Assembly: GCA_002898795.1 (NCBI GenBank) | Contig: BEIG01000010.1 | Span: 1 to 50,231 of the forward strand | DNA from: a bacterium HR30 | GTDB taxonomy: Bacteria > Desulfobacterota > Binatia > HRBIN30 | Direction of reading: 5' to 3' | Length of the DNA stretch: 50,231 nucleotides | Shown here: one piece after another, positions 40,241 through 48,536 of the stretch | Layout of the letters: each line of letters opens with the position of its first letter | Position numbering within the stretch: position 1 is the stretch's first letter | The notes under the pieces: generated by a model | What the model saw: only the letters and a program-made list of their open reading frames with translations | The model's database searches: none | What the model was told of the DNA's origin: nothing | Program-made: the position numbers and the translations under genes

Positions 40241-41524
40241 ATGGGCGCAGAAGGCTGGTCAGCAAGATTAGGAGAACGGCTATTCGAGCGATTCGAGCGC
40301 GCTCGTGAAGGGGGGCGGGCTCCACGGTACTCGGCAGCTTTGCAGCGCCTGGCGGAGCAAGTGCAAGGCTTTGCCCGCGAAGCGGAGCCGTTGGTGGTGG
40401 CGGCAGATGAGGAAGCGTCGTTAGCCCAAGGCGTGGAGATTGCGCGAGAGCTTTTGCGCCGAGCCGCGCGGGCTGGATGGCTGACCCGCTTCTTGCCTGG
40501 ATGGGTGGGAGGTCAGGCTGGGGTTGCGGCGTTACAACAGCGGGGCAGGCTGCCGATGCTGATCTTTGTCGAGGAGTTGGCGGCGGTGTCGCCGGGATTG
40601 GCCACGCTTTTGGGGGCACACTACCTCGGAGCGATGCCGATCCTGTTGTCCTTCGACTTTGCCGCGCAAAGGCGGATCCTCAGGCCGCTGTGTGCCGCTC
40701 TTCAGGCCGGTGAACCGGCCATTTGTGCGTTCGCGATCACGGAGCCAGAAGCCGGCTCTGATGTAGAGGACCCAGTGGGTGGTAAGCGTGCTCGCTTGGG
40801 TACCACCGCTCGCCGTGTCGCCGGCGGCTACGTCCTCAAAGGCCGGAAGTGTTTCATTTCCGGGGGTAACCTTGCCAGGGTGACGACCGTGTTCGCGGCG
40901 CTGGAGCCGGAGAAGAGCCTTCGGTCGTGGACCTGCTTTGCTGTGCCGATGGACACACCGGGCGTGGAGGTTGTCCGGGTGGAGGACAAGATGGGGCAGC
41001 GAGTGAGTCCGGCCGCGGAACTGTATTTTGACGAGGTTTTCGTTCCGGAAAGCTACCGCGTTGGTCCCGAGCGAGAGGGCTGGCGGATCAATCGTGCAAC
41101 CCTCGATCTCTCGCGACCATTTGTGGGGGGCATGGCCTTGGGTGCAGCACGAACGGTGCTCCACGAGGGCGTGGCGTGGGCCGCAAAGAATGGGCTGATG
41201 CACGACCGCTTTTTCCAGCACGAGATAGCGAGGTTGCTTGGCTCCTATGCGGCGGCACGTGCTCTCGTGGTACGAGCCGTTGAGGTCGTGCCCCCCATGA
41301 CCGAGCTTTCTGCGATGGCGAAGTTCGTGGCCACGGATACGGCGATGAGGATTGTGTCACAAATCATGGACTGGATGGGCGTGGAAGCCACTTTGCGCAG
41401 CTCCCGCGTGGAGCGGCTCTATCGCGACATTCGCTTAACGCAAATTTACGAGGGTACCAACGAGATCAACCGCTTGGCTGTGTTCGAGCATGGTCAGCCC
41501 CGATCGTGGGCAGACAGCTTCTAA
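40241..41524 (+). CDS. Acyl-CoA dehydrogenase
   Basis: AICAFAITEPEAGSDVED, GYVLKGRKCFISGGNLA, YFDEVFVPESYRVG, YRDIRLTQIYEGTNEINRLAVFEHG. Confidence 0.94.
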   Translation: MGAEGWSARLGERLFERFERAREGGRAPRYSAALQRLAEQVQGFAREAEPLVVAADEEASLAQGVEIARELLRRAARAGWLTRFLPGWVGGQAGVAALQQRGRLPMLIFVEELAAVSPGLATLLGAHYLGAMPILLSFDFAAQRRILRPLCAALQAGEPAICAFAITEPEAGSDVEDPVGGKRARLGTTARRVAGGYVLKGRKCFISGGNLARVTTVFAALEPEKSLRSWTCFAVPMDTPGVEVVRVEDKMGQRVSPAAELYFDEVFVPESYRVGPEREGWRINRATLDLSRPFVGGMALGAARTVLHEGVAWAAKNGLMHDRFFQHEIARLLGSYAAARALVVRAVEVVPPMTELSAMAKFVATDTAMRIVSQIMDWMGVEATLRSSRVERLYRDIRLTQIYEGTNEINRLAVFEHGQPRSWADSF

Positions 41525-41550
41525 GGTCCCCGAAAAAAGGAGGTTCTGCC

Positions 41551-42372
41551 ATGGGTTTAGGATTTCTTTCCGTGTCGCGAGCCGTGGTGCCGGTCAGCAC
41601 CGGTCCGATCGAGGTTCCGATCCTGTACCGTAAGGCGCGGTCGGTTCTGGCTGTGTTCCCTGTTGAAAACGCTGCTCTCGAACCCTTACTCGATCCCGTC
41701 GGCCTTGCGGCGGTGCCGATCCTTGGAGAGCGGCCCGTGGTCGTTCTTGCGTTCTTCGATTACGTGGACACCACGATCGGGCCATATCACGAGGCCGCCA
41801 CGGCAACTGTGGTCGTGCCCCGTGGGATGCCGAAGCCTCAACATCCGATGCTGGATTTGTTGTTGCCATTGCGGTGGCGCCGGCTTGGACTTTACATTTT
41901 TGATCTGCCCGTCACCACAGCAGTAGCCAACGCTGCCGGTCGAGAACTGTGGGGCTTGCCGAAATTCGTAACGGAGATTCCTTTTACGTGGGAGGGCGAA
42001 CGAGTGGAGGCTGCGGTGTGCGATCCGGGCAGTCATGAACGGATGTGCTCCCTCGTTGGCTATGCCGGCGGAGGAAGCCGAGTACCCTTGCGGTCGCTCT
42101 CTCTCTACAGTTGGTTGGGTTCCGAACTCTTGCGCACCGAAGTGGATTTGCGCGGAATGGCGCACGTGATCCGCAGCCCCGCCTTTCATCTTCATATTGG
42201 GCCGCGCTTGCACCCCATGGCTCAACGCCTGGCAAATCTTGGGTTGGACGGCGCGATGCCCGCTCTGGTGCAACTGGCGCCGTCGTTTCAAGCCCGACTG
42301 AATCTTGGCCGGCGTGTGGCCTTGGCAGGCGCTGCCGGAGCGCAAGAAAGTGTAGCGAGCCAAGCCGCGTAG
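41551..42372 (+). CDS. Acetoacetate decarboxylase-like family protein
   Basis: PHYHEA-like DTTIGPYHEAATATVVVPRG, FDLPVTTAVANAAGRELWGLPKFVTEIPF, terminal SPAFHLHIGPRLHPMAQRLANLG; RBS aaaggagg. Confidence 0.75.
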   Translation: MGLGFLSVSRAVVPVSTGPIEVPILYRKARSVLAVFPVENAALEPLLDPVGLAAVPILGERPVVVLAFFDYVDTTIGPYHEAATATVVVPRGMPKPQHPMLDLLLPLRWRRLGLYIFDLPVTTAVANAAGRELWGLPKFVTEIPFTWEGERVEAAVCDPGSHERMCSLVGYAGGGSRVPLRSLSLYSWLGSELLRTEVDLRGMAHVIRSPAFHLHIGPRLHPMAQRLANLGLDGAMPALVQLAPSFQARLNLGRRVALAGAAGAQESVASQAA

Positions 42373-42429
42373 TTCGTTGCCCTCAGGGGAAGTCCATAGC
42401 AGGGTCCAATTCTGCGCCCAGGATGCTGG

Positions 42430-42496
42430 CTTTTCGCCCTGAAAAGCAGTAGCGGGTACGTTTAAACCGATTCTGTGGTTTCGAGGTGCGTACCCC
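42430..42496. other. Two adjacent inverted repeats in intergenic DNA
   Basis: gcttttCGCCCTGaaaagc (42430-42448) and gggtacg (42455-42461)/cgtaccc (42490-42496) enclosing aaacc (42465-42469)/ggttt (42478-42482). Confidence 0.45.
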
Positions 42497-42541
42497 AGTG
42501 CCTGGAATTTGTGCGAACAGCAAGGAGGCGCGGAAGGTAGG

Positions 42542-43588
42542 ATGAAAGTGCTCCGTGTGGCAGGGGTCGTTGTGTTTGTTGCGGTCGCGGCCGTTGGATA
42601 CCGCATCGTAACGCGCTCCGGGATGCTCACCCGAATCGAGCCACACTTTGGTGGGAGCTGTCGAGTGGTACCTGGAGCAGTGGGCGCAGAGGACGTGACG
42701 ATCGATCGCGCCTCCATGACTGCGTTTCTCTCCGCTCAAGATCGGCGCGCGATGCGAGGCCCAAGCGGGCCGAGAGGCGAGATTTACAGCTTGGACCTAA
42801 AGGACCCGAATGCTGTACCTCGCCCACTCACGGCCGGAGTGCCTACGGACTTTCATCCGCACGGTCTTTCGCTTTGGATTGCGCCCACGGGCCAACGGCG
42901 GTTGTTTGTGATCAATCATCGGTCGGACGGAAGTCACAGCGTAGAAATTTTCGAATGGGTGGAGCCGAAGCTACAGCACGTGCAAACGGTTCGTTACCCC
43001 GAGCTCGTTTCGCCCAACGATCTCGTGGCCGTGGACGAGTCACGGTTCTACGCCACGAACGATCGCGGGATCGTAGAGCCCGGCTGGTGGCAAACCTTGG
43101 AAGTGTACTTGGCCCTGCCTTGGTCCACCGTGTCCTACTTCGACGGCCAGCGCGGCATGATGGCGATGACCGGCCTTGCGATGGCCAATGGTATCGCTCG
43201 CAGCGCCAGTGGCGATAGGATCTTCGTCGCTGAGTGTTTGGGTCGAGCAATTCATGTGATGAAGCGAGATGCCCGGTCGGGCGCACTGACGGAGCAAAGG
43301 GTGATCCGGCTTGCGGCCTGCCCTGACAACATCGAGGTCGACGAGCAGGGGCAGTTGTGGGTCGCAACCCACCCGAAACTCTTCGACTTAGTGGGGCACA
43401 GTCAAGATCCAGCGAAGCGCTCCCCCTCGCAGGTGCTCCGGATCGACCCGGAGTCGGGGAAGGTCGAAGAGGTGTACCTATCTGACGGTAACCCGCTTTC
43501 CGGGGCGAGCACGGCAGCGGTAGCCGACCGCACGATGGTTCTGGGGACGATTTTCGAGCCTCACGTACTGGTTTGCACGCTGCCATAG
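42542..43588 (+). CDS. Paraoxonase/arylesterase (PON)-like six-blade propeller protein
   Basis: GAEDVTIDRASMTAFLSAQDRR, TDFHPHGLSLWI, RLFVINHRSDGSHSVEIFEW, PELVSPNDLVAVDESRFYATNDRG, ACPDNIEVDEQGQLWVATHPKLF. Confidence 0.82.
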   Translation: MKVLRVAGVVVFVAVAAVGYRIVTRSGMLTRIEPHFGGSCRVVPGAVGAEDVTIDRASMTAFLSAQDRRAMRGPSGPRGEIYSLDLKDPNAVPRPLTAGVPTDFHPHGLSLWIAPTGQRRLFVINHRSDGSHSVEIFEWVEPKLQHVQTVRYPELVSPNDLVAVDESRFYATNDRGIVEPGWWQTLEVYLALPWSTVSYFDGQRGMMAMTGLAMANGIARSASGDRIFVAECLGRAIHVMKRDARSGALTEQRVIRLAACPDNIEVDEQGQLWVATHPKLFDLVGHSQDPAKRSPSQVLRIDPESGKVEEVYLSDGNPLSGASTAAVADRTMVLGTIFEPHVLVCTLP

Positions 43589-43605
43589 GTGGCGATCCGT
43601 CGGAC

Positions 43606-44943
43606 TCACTCTCGCAAGCCGAGGGCGCGGGCGAACACTACGAATAACTCAGTTTGGTCGTGTCGGCCGGCGAGTTGTTCGCTGTAAGGGCCGGACGCAA
43701 ACACCGATACGTCGCTACCCGTGTGAGTTTGCGAGCCAGCAGGAGCGTTGGTTGCGTATCCGACGGTTAGTAACGCTCCCTCGTTCGTGACCAAGGTGCT
43801 GAGCAGTCCGGGGAAATGCGCTCCGGCGGAGGGGTGCGGCACGATTTGCGTGGCGTGCGCATGATCCGCAGTGACCACGAGTAACGTGTTGCCTCGCTCT
43901 TGTGCGTACTTCCAAACGAGGTCCACAGTGCGGTCGAACTCGGCCGTTTCTCCAATTTGCGCGCAAGGGTCGGCTGCGTGTGCGCTTTTGTCGATGTTGG
44001 CGCCTTCGACCTGCAAGAAAAATGGCCGTCCGCGCTCGCGAGCAAGTTGGTCCAGGATTTCCAGCGCTTTCCGGGTCATCTCCTCGAGCGTTGGCTGCTC
44101 TGGTGGCCGACCTGCGGGCTGGCAGCGCTGGGGACCGCTTCCTGGGTAAGGCCGCGCCGGTTCGCCTTTCCAGAGTCGGTCGAAATCACCCTCAGCAAAA
44201 AGGCCGAGCACCGGAGGCCTAAGCGGCCCTTCGAGCTGGCTCGTCGTGGTAACGACGGTGAAACCAAGTTGGTGAGCAGTGTCGAGAAGAGCTTGCGGGT
44301 TCCCTAGGCCACCCCAATGCTGCTCGAAGCGCCGGCGACCGCCGCCAAGCACAATTTCGAAGCGCTGATGAAGGATTTGCTCGGCAATGGACCCGAGCCC
44401 TCCGCTCTCTCGACGGAACTCGGGGCAAAAGGCCAGATCGTTTGGGCCTTGGCAGACGCGGGCATTGATGTGTGCTGCCAGCGCAGCCGGAGTTGCATCG
44501 GTGATTTCTGCGGTGGTGACAATGCCGACTGGAATACCGGCGGCGCGGCTTAACTCGGCTAAAGTTGCTAGGGGCTCCCCGGTTTGCGGGGCGGTGGAAA
44601 GCCTTCCGACGCTGGTTTTCTTCCCTGTAGCCCAGGCGGTGGCACTGGCCGCTGAGTCGACAACGTAATCGGGCAAGTGGGGAGCGTTTTCCACAACGGC
44701 ATATGTGGTCATTCGTCCGAGAACGGGGAGTTTCTCCATGGTGAGATGGCCCCCGGCCCCCGTGAGGTAGTTCCTAGCGGCGGCCAACTCTGCGTCCCCC
44801 AAGCCATCACCAATCAAAAGGATGACGTTTGTCCCCCGGGGGCTGGGGCGCTCCTTGATCCGGCGAGCGTTACAGCCTGCCAACGCGACGGCTGCAGCGA
44901 GAGAGCAAAGGAGTACGGTCGCGGTGCGTTGGCGAAGTTTCAT
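43606..44943 (-). CDS. Alkaline phosphatase family lipoprotein
   Basis: LAGCNARR lipobox; NVILLIGDGLGDAELAAARNY; VVDSAASATAWATGKKT; VEGANIDKSAHAADP; LLVVTADHAHATQ. Confidence 0.93.
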   Translation of the reverse strand: MKLRQRTATVLLCSLAAAVALAGCNARRIKERPSPRGTNVILLIGDGLGDAELAAARNYLTGAGGHLTMEKLPVLGRMTTYAVVENAPHLPDYVVDSAASATAWATGKKTSVGRLSTAPQTGEPLATLAELSRAAGIPVGIVTTAEITDATPAALAAHINARVCQGPNDLAFCPEFRRESGGLGSIAEQILHQRFEIVLGGGRRRFEQHWGGLGNPQALLDTAHQLGFTVVTTTSQLEGPLRPPVLGLFAEGDFDRLWKGEPARPYPGSGPQRCQPAGRPPEQPTLEEMTRKALEILDQLARERGRPFFLQVEGANIDKSAHAADPCAQIGETAEFDRTVDLVWKYAQERGNTLLVVTADHAHATQIVPHPSAGAHFPGLLSTLVTNEGALLTVGYATNAPAGSQTHTGSDVSVFASGPYSEQLAGRHDQTELFVVFARALGLRE

Positions 44944-45338
44944 AATGGCGGCAGCTCTTGGGTATGATGTGCCCAGGCGATATCTCGCACGACGCCGTCA
45001 AAATCGAAAAGGACCAACACACGGTCGCGGGTTTCGAATCGTCTCGTGTACGTGAACCAGTTCGTGCCGGTAATTGGGTCGCGCAGGCGAAGCGAGGAGT
45101 AGTTCAGCCGCGCGTAGGTGTAAACGAAGGCATCGCCATTGGTTTGATGAAAAATTTGCGTGGGTGGGCCGAACTCGCGGAGCACGTCGCTGCGGGTCGA
45201 CACCCCCGGTACGATGCGGGTGACATCTCCCCGCAGCGGGGAGTCTTGATACGTTCGAGCAATCGTGCACCCGGTTGCGAGCAGCCAGCTCGTGCAAACG
45301 ACTGCGGCAAGGGCCGGTCGAGAAAAACTCATGGTCAT
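44940..45338 (-). CDS. Small lipoprotein, BamE/SmpA-like
   Basis: LLATGCTIARTY lipobox; RIVPGVSTRSDVLREFGPPTQIF; stop overlaps phosphatase start (44940-44943). Confidence 0.75.
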   Translation of the reverse strand: MTMSFSRPALAAVVCTSWLLATGCTIARTYQDSPLRGDVTRIVPGVSTRSDVLREFGPPTQIFHQTNGDAFVYTYARLNYSSLRLRDPITGTNWFTYTRRFETRDRVLVLFDFDGVVRDIAWAHHTQELPPL

Positions 45339-45340
45339 CG

Positions 45341-45817
45341 TCAGTGAGAGGAGCGGGACAAAAAGCCAAACCTAGGAAGCTCAGCGGTACCCTTGCGGAA
45401 GGCAAAATCTTCCACGCGATTGTCGCCGTCGAAGAAGATAACGAGGGAGTCGTTTTTTTGATCGAACTCGGCGTAGTTAAACAGCAGCAAGACCAGCGCC
45501 AGAGCGTTCGCCCGCGAGTAGGTGTATCGGAACCACCGGGCGCTAACGATCCGTTCGACTGGGGGCTTGTCGCCGCGCCGAGACAAAAACGGTTCGAACG
45601 GTATGCCGATCGCGGTAAGCTCCCTGGCGTCGATTTCCTGAGGCGGCCCGAACATCTCTAGAACTTGTGCTTTTGTGGTGACCCCTCGTTGCAGGCGAGC
45701 AACTTTATTTTCGTCTAGGGGGTGGTCGCGGTAGACCCGTCCCATGACACAACCACTGGCAACGGTCCCTACCAGCGGCGCGGCAACTACGAGAAAGCTC
45801 ACCCAATTCCCGCCCAT
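45341..45817 (-). CDS. Small lipoprotein, BamE/SmpA-like paralog
   Basis: TVASGCVMGRVYRDHPL lipobox; RLQRGVTTKAQVLEMFGPPQEI; same gene order and architecture as 44940..45338. Confidence 0.75.
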   Translation of the reverse strand: MGGNWVSFLVVAAPLVGTVASGCVMGRVYRDHPLDENKVARLQRGVTTKAQVLEMFGPPQEIDARELTAIGIPFEPFLSRRGDKPPVERIVSARWFRYTYSRANALALVLLLFNYAEFDQKNDSLVIFFDGDNRVEDFAFRKGTAELPRFGFLSRSSH

Positions 45818-45863
45818 GGTTTCTCCTCCGCAACGGGGTCAGGAATACCTGATGCCGCGGTCG

Positions 45864-46607
45864 TTACAATACGTAGCCGCGGGGTCCGGATGCGACCAAA
45901 ATTGCCTCGCTGTAGTGAAGTGCTTGTTCCGCGTCGATTTCAATGCGTTGCAGGGTGACTTCGAACCGGTTGAGCGGGCAGTGCACGAGCACGGCCAGCA
46001 TCGCCGCTTCGCCGTGTCGGACAAGAGCGGGCTGGTAGCGTTCTACGGGATGAACCAGTTGCCAGTCGGGGCTGGAGACAAGCTGCGAAAACTCGTCGAG
46101 ACTTGCCAGCACGTGGGAATACGCCCATCGCGCGCTCGCCCAAAGTTCCTGGATGACAAACCAGTACTCGAAGTACCCTTGCGCAGTGCGCGGAAAGGAA
46201 AAATGGCGGTACAAAAGCTCTACGTCTTCGTTTGGTGCTCCTCGTTCAATCGCCCCCATGCTGTCCGGCGGCGGGTGCCACGGAAGCAGCCGCCGAACTG
46301 CATCGACTGGGGTGTCTGCCCGAGCAACAAACGGCCGAACCCGCAGGTCTCGTCCATGTTGGCCGAAACAACAGTACCGTACGCGATATCCGGGAACGAG
46401 TTGCACGCTCGGAAAGGCTTCGAGCACCTCTTCCGCGTTGGTTTCGAACCAAGCCTGCCAGTAGCTGGCGTCAAAACCAGAGGGCGCGGTACCCACGCGA
46501 GCCCCTGTGCGTTCGCGAACCTGGTGAATTCGTTCGCGGCACGTTCGCACGTGCGCAGGCGAGATAAACTCGACAGCCGGGTCGGAAGAGCTGGAGCTTT
46601 GGGTCAT
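45864..46607 (-). CDS. Conserved-looking hypothetical protein
   Basis: Continuous 247-aa ORF, same strand and spacing as downstream lipoprotein genes; no recognised motif. Confidence 0.6.
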   Translation of the reverse strand: MTQSSSSSDPAVEFISPAHVRTCRERIHQVRERTGARVGTAPSGFDASYWQAWFETNAEEVLEAFPSVQLVPGYRVRYCCFGQHGRDLRVRPFVARADTPVDAVRRLLPWHPPPDSMGAIERGAPNEDVELLYRHFSFPRTAQGYFEYWFVIQELWASARWAYSHVLASLDEFSQLVSSPDWQLVHPVERYQPALVRHGEAAMLAVLVHCPLNRFEVTLQRIEIDAEQALHYSEAILVASGPRGYVL

Positions 46608-46975
46608 GACTAGGCGAGTAGCTTACGATCACACTACCTGAAAGCGAGAGCCACGGACGCGAATGGCCTGGCGGTAGAGTGCGTGGATGAAGCGCGGGAC
46701 CCGTGTTCCCGCAACCTCGTTGCCGGCTAGGGGCAGCCGTTGCGGCTCCATGGGTGAGAGTGCGGAGGCCAAGCTTCTGCGCTCGAATGAGAGGAGGGAC
46801 CTTTGCTGCGGCAGACCTCCCGTACGGCGGGGCCGCCGAACGTCGCGGTGGCGGAGAACCCGGCCCCATTCAATCATGCGCGGTTGGCACTGAACTGGCC
46901 AGACGCCCACTGTCGAACAAGGGCCCTCGTACACTTGCATTCACGAATGGAGCTAGGTAAAGGGACGGCCGCGAC

Positions 46976-47125
46976 ATAGGCCGAATCCCTGGAGACAGGG
47001 AGCGGGGGAACCAAGATTTTTGGGGTGAATCCCGAGGACGGATGCAATCCTGATCCGAGGGTAGGGTAACTCTTTGAACCCGAACCCGGCAGCTAACCTC
47101 GTAGGCCTTCAAGGAGAGGCGCCGA
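46976..47125 (+). ncRNA. ydaO/yuaA-type cyclic-di-AMP riboswitch aptamer
   Basis: Matches the recalled conserved blocks in order: ggccgaatccctggagacagggagcGGGGGAACCAagattttTGGGGTGAATcc ... GGGTAACTCTTTGAACCCGAACCCGGCAGCTAACCTCGTAGGCcttcaaGGAGAGg; lies 5' of a cell-wall peptidase gene. Confidence 0.93.
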
Positions 47126-47224
47126 CACCTGGTGACGGCCTCGGGGCCTTGCCAGAGCCGGCAGCAAGCCGTTGTGCGGTGGGACGTGGCCTCTCCCGGT
47201 ATGTCGCGGAAAGGAGAGGAGGAG
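47113..47224 (+). promoter_or_regulatory. Candidate expression platform: anti-SD element with two alternative partners
   Basis: gcctctcc (47189-47196) is perfectly complementary to ggagaggc at the aptamer 3' end (47113-47120) and its cctctcc part to ggagagg at the SD (47213-47219), just before ATG 47226. Confidence 0.65.
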
Positions 47225-47225
47225 T

Positions 47226-48494
47226 ATGGACCACGCGCAACGGAGGGTATGGCTTACGGTGCTCACGGCGACCACATGCGTGGCGCTTGTAAGCCCCGGG
47301 CTTGGCGCAACCAAACGTGCCCCGAACCGCGGCCCGGCAACGCAATCCTTGCGGGTCGAGCGGCACGTCGTCGCGAGTGGAGAAACCTTAACCTCGATCT
47401 TGGCGCAGCGGGGTTTGCAGACCAGCGAAATTTTGCGTTGGCATGAGGCAATGCAAGCAGCGGCTGGCGAGTTCGCGCTGAGTCCTGGCCATGTGCTCCG
47501 ATTGGAGTTTCAAGGGCAGGTGCTGACGCGGACGAGTTACGAGGTCGACGACTGCGTCCGGGTGAAGGTGGAACGCCGCGGCAAACGGTTACTCGGGAAA
47601 ACCGAACCATTGCAGGCGCGGGTGCGCATGGTGGCGCGAGAAGGCGTGGTAACCAAGTCTTTTTCCGCGGCCGCCCGGCAAGCTGGAATTCCCAACGCCA
47701 TCGTGTCGAAGATGGCGGACGTGTTGGGCTGGGAATTTGATTTTCGGCGCGTTCGAGCCGGCGACCGCTTTCGCGTTCTCTACGAAGAGCGGACGAGTGT
47801 CGATGGCCGACCCTTGTCTCCCGGCAAGTTGTTGGCCGCGGAAATCCGCAGTGGAAAGCGGGTGTACCAAGCCTTCTTTTACGATGACGGAGGCGAAGGC
47901 ACGTACGTGGACGGCAATGGTCGCACGCTCTCGAACGGTTTCTTGCGCTTTCCCGTGGAGTTTACCCGCATTACCTCGCACTTTTCGCGGCAACGCTTTC
48001 ATCCTGTGTTGCAGGTCGGTCGCCCGCACCATGGCGTAGATTTCGCGGCTCCAGCAGGCACCCCTGTGAGAGCGGCCGGAGACGGGGTGGTCGTGTCTGC
48101 CGGGTGGGAAGGCGATTACGGAAATCAAGTGGAGATTCGCCACGAGAATGGATGGTCCACCGTGTACGCCCATCTGAAGGGGTTTGCCCCCGGCATCAAG
48201 CCAGGGCGCGCTGTTCGCCAAGGTGAGGTGATTGGCTATGTCGGGCAGACTGGCCTCGCGACGGGCCCGCATCTGCACTTCGGTCTTTTTCGAAATGGGC
48301 AATACCAGAACCCCCTTACCGCCAAGGTGGAACTACGCCGCGAAGTGAGGGACCCGGTGCGGTTTGCGGAGGCAAAGCGAACTCTGCTGCGGCAAATTTC
48401 GGCGCTTGTACGGCCGGCGCCACCGGTGGCGGCAACGATGCTTGCAACCGGGCCCAGTACGCTGCGCCCGTCGATGGTCTCGCTGCAGCCCTAA
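47226..48494 (+). CDS. LysM-like plus M23 (LytM) peptidoglycan endopeptidase
   Basis: VERHVVASGETLTSILAQRGLQTSEIL LysM-like; HHGVDFAAPAGTPVRAAGDGVVVSAGWEGDYGNQVEIRHENGWSTVYAHLKGF...VGQTGLATGPHLHFGLFRNG (HxxxD / HxH). Confidence 0.94.
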   Translation: MDHAQRRVWLTVLTATTCVALVSPGLGATKRAPNRGPATQSLRVERHVVASGETLTSILAQRGLQTSEILRWHEAMQAAAGEFALSPGHVLRLEFQGQVLTRTSYEVDDCVRVKVERRGKRLLGKTEPLQARVRMVAREGVVTKSFSAAARQAGIPNAIVSKMADVLGWEFDFRRVRAGDRFRVLYEERTSVDGRPLSPGKLLAAEIRSGKRVYQAFFYDDGGEGTYVDGNGRTLSNGFLRFPVEFTRITSHFSRQRFHPVLQVGRPHHGVDFAAPAGTPVRAAGDGVVVSAGWEGDYGNQVEIRHENGWSTVYAHLKGFAPGIKPGRAVRQGEVIGYVGQTGLATGPHLHFGLFRNGQYQNPLTAKVELRREVRDPVRFAEAKRTLLRQISALVRPAPPVAATMLATGPSTLRPSMVSLQP

Positions 48495-48536
48495 ACGGCA
48501 AATTTTCCACGCCCTCGGGTTCTTGTTCCCCTCACC

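Noticed and set aside
41686-42717. 343-aa minus-strand ORF opposite the ADC-like gene and intergenic region
   Set aside because: Antisense to a better supported CDS and crosses the adjacent gene boundary.
45031-45060. tRNA T-loop-like string ggtttcgaatcg
   Set aside because: Inside a lipoprotein CDS with no cloverleaf around it.
46471-46960. Overlapping short ORFs on both strands upstream of the riboswitch
   Set aside because: No motif, RBS or consistent start; could not tell coding from non-coding.
46870-47112. 80-aa minus-strand ORF antisense to the riboswitch
   Set aside because: The plus strand here matches a structured RNA; the ORF has no independent support.
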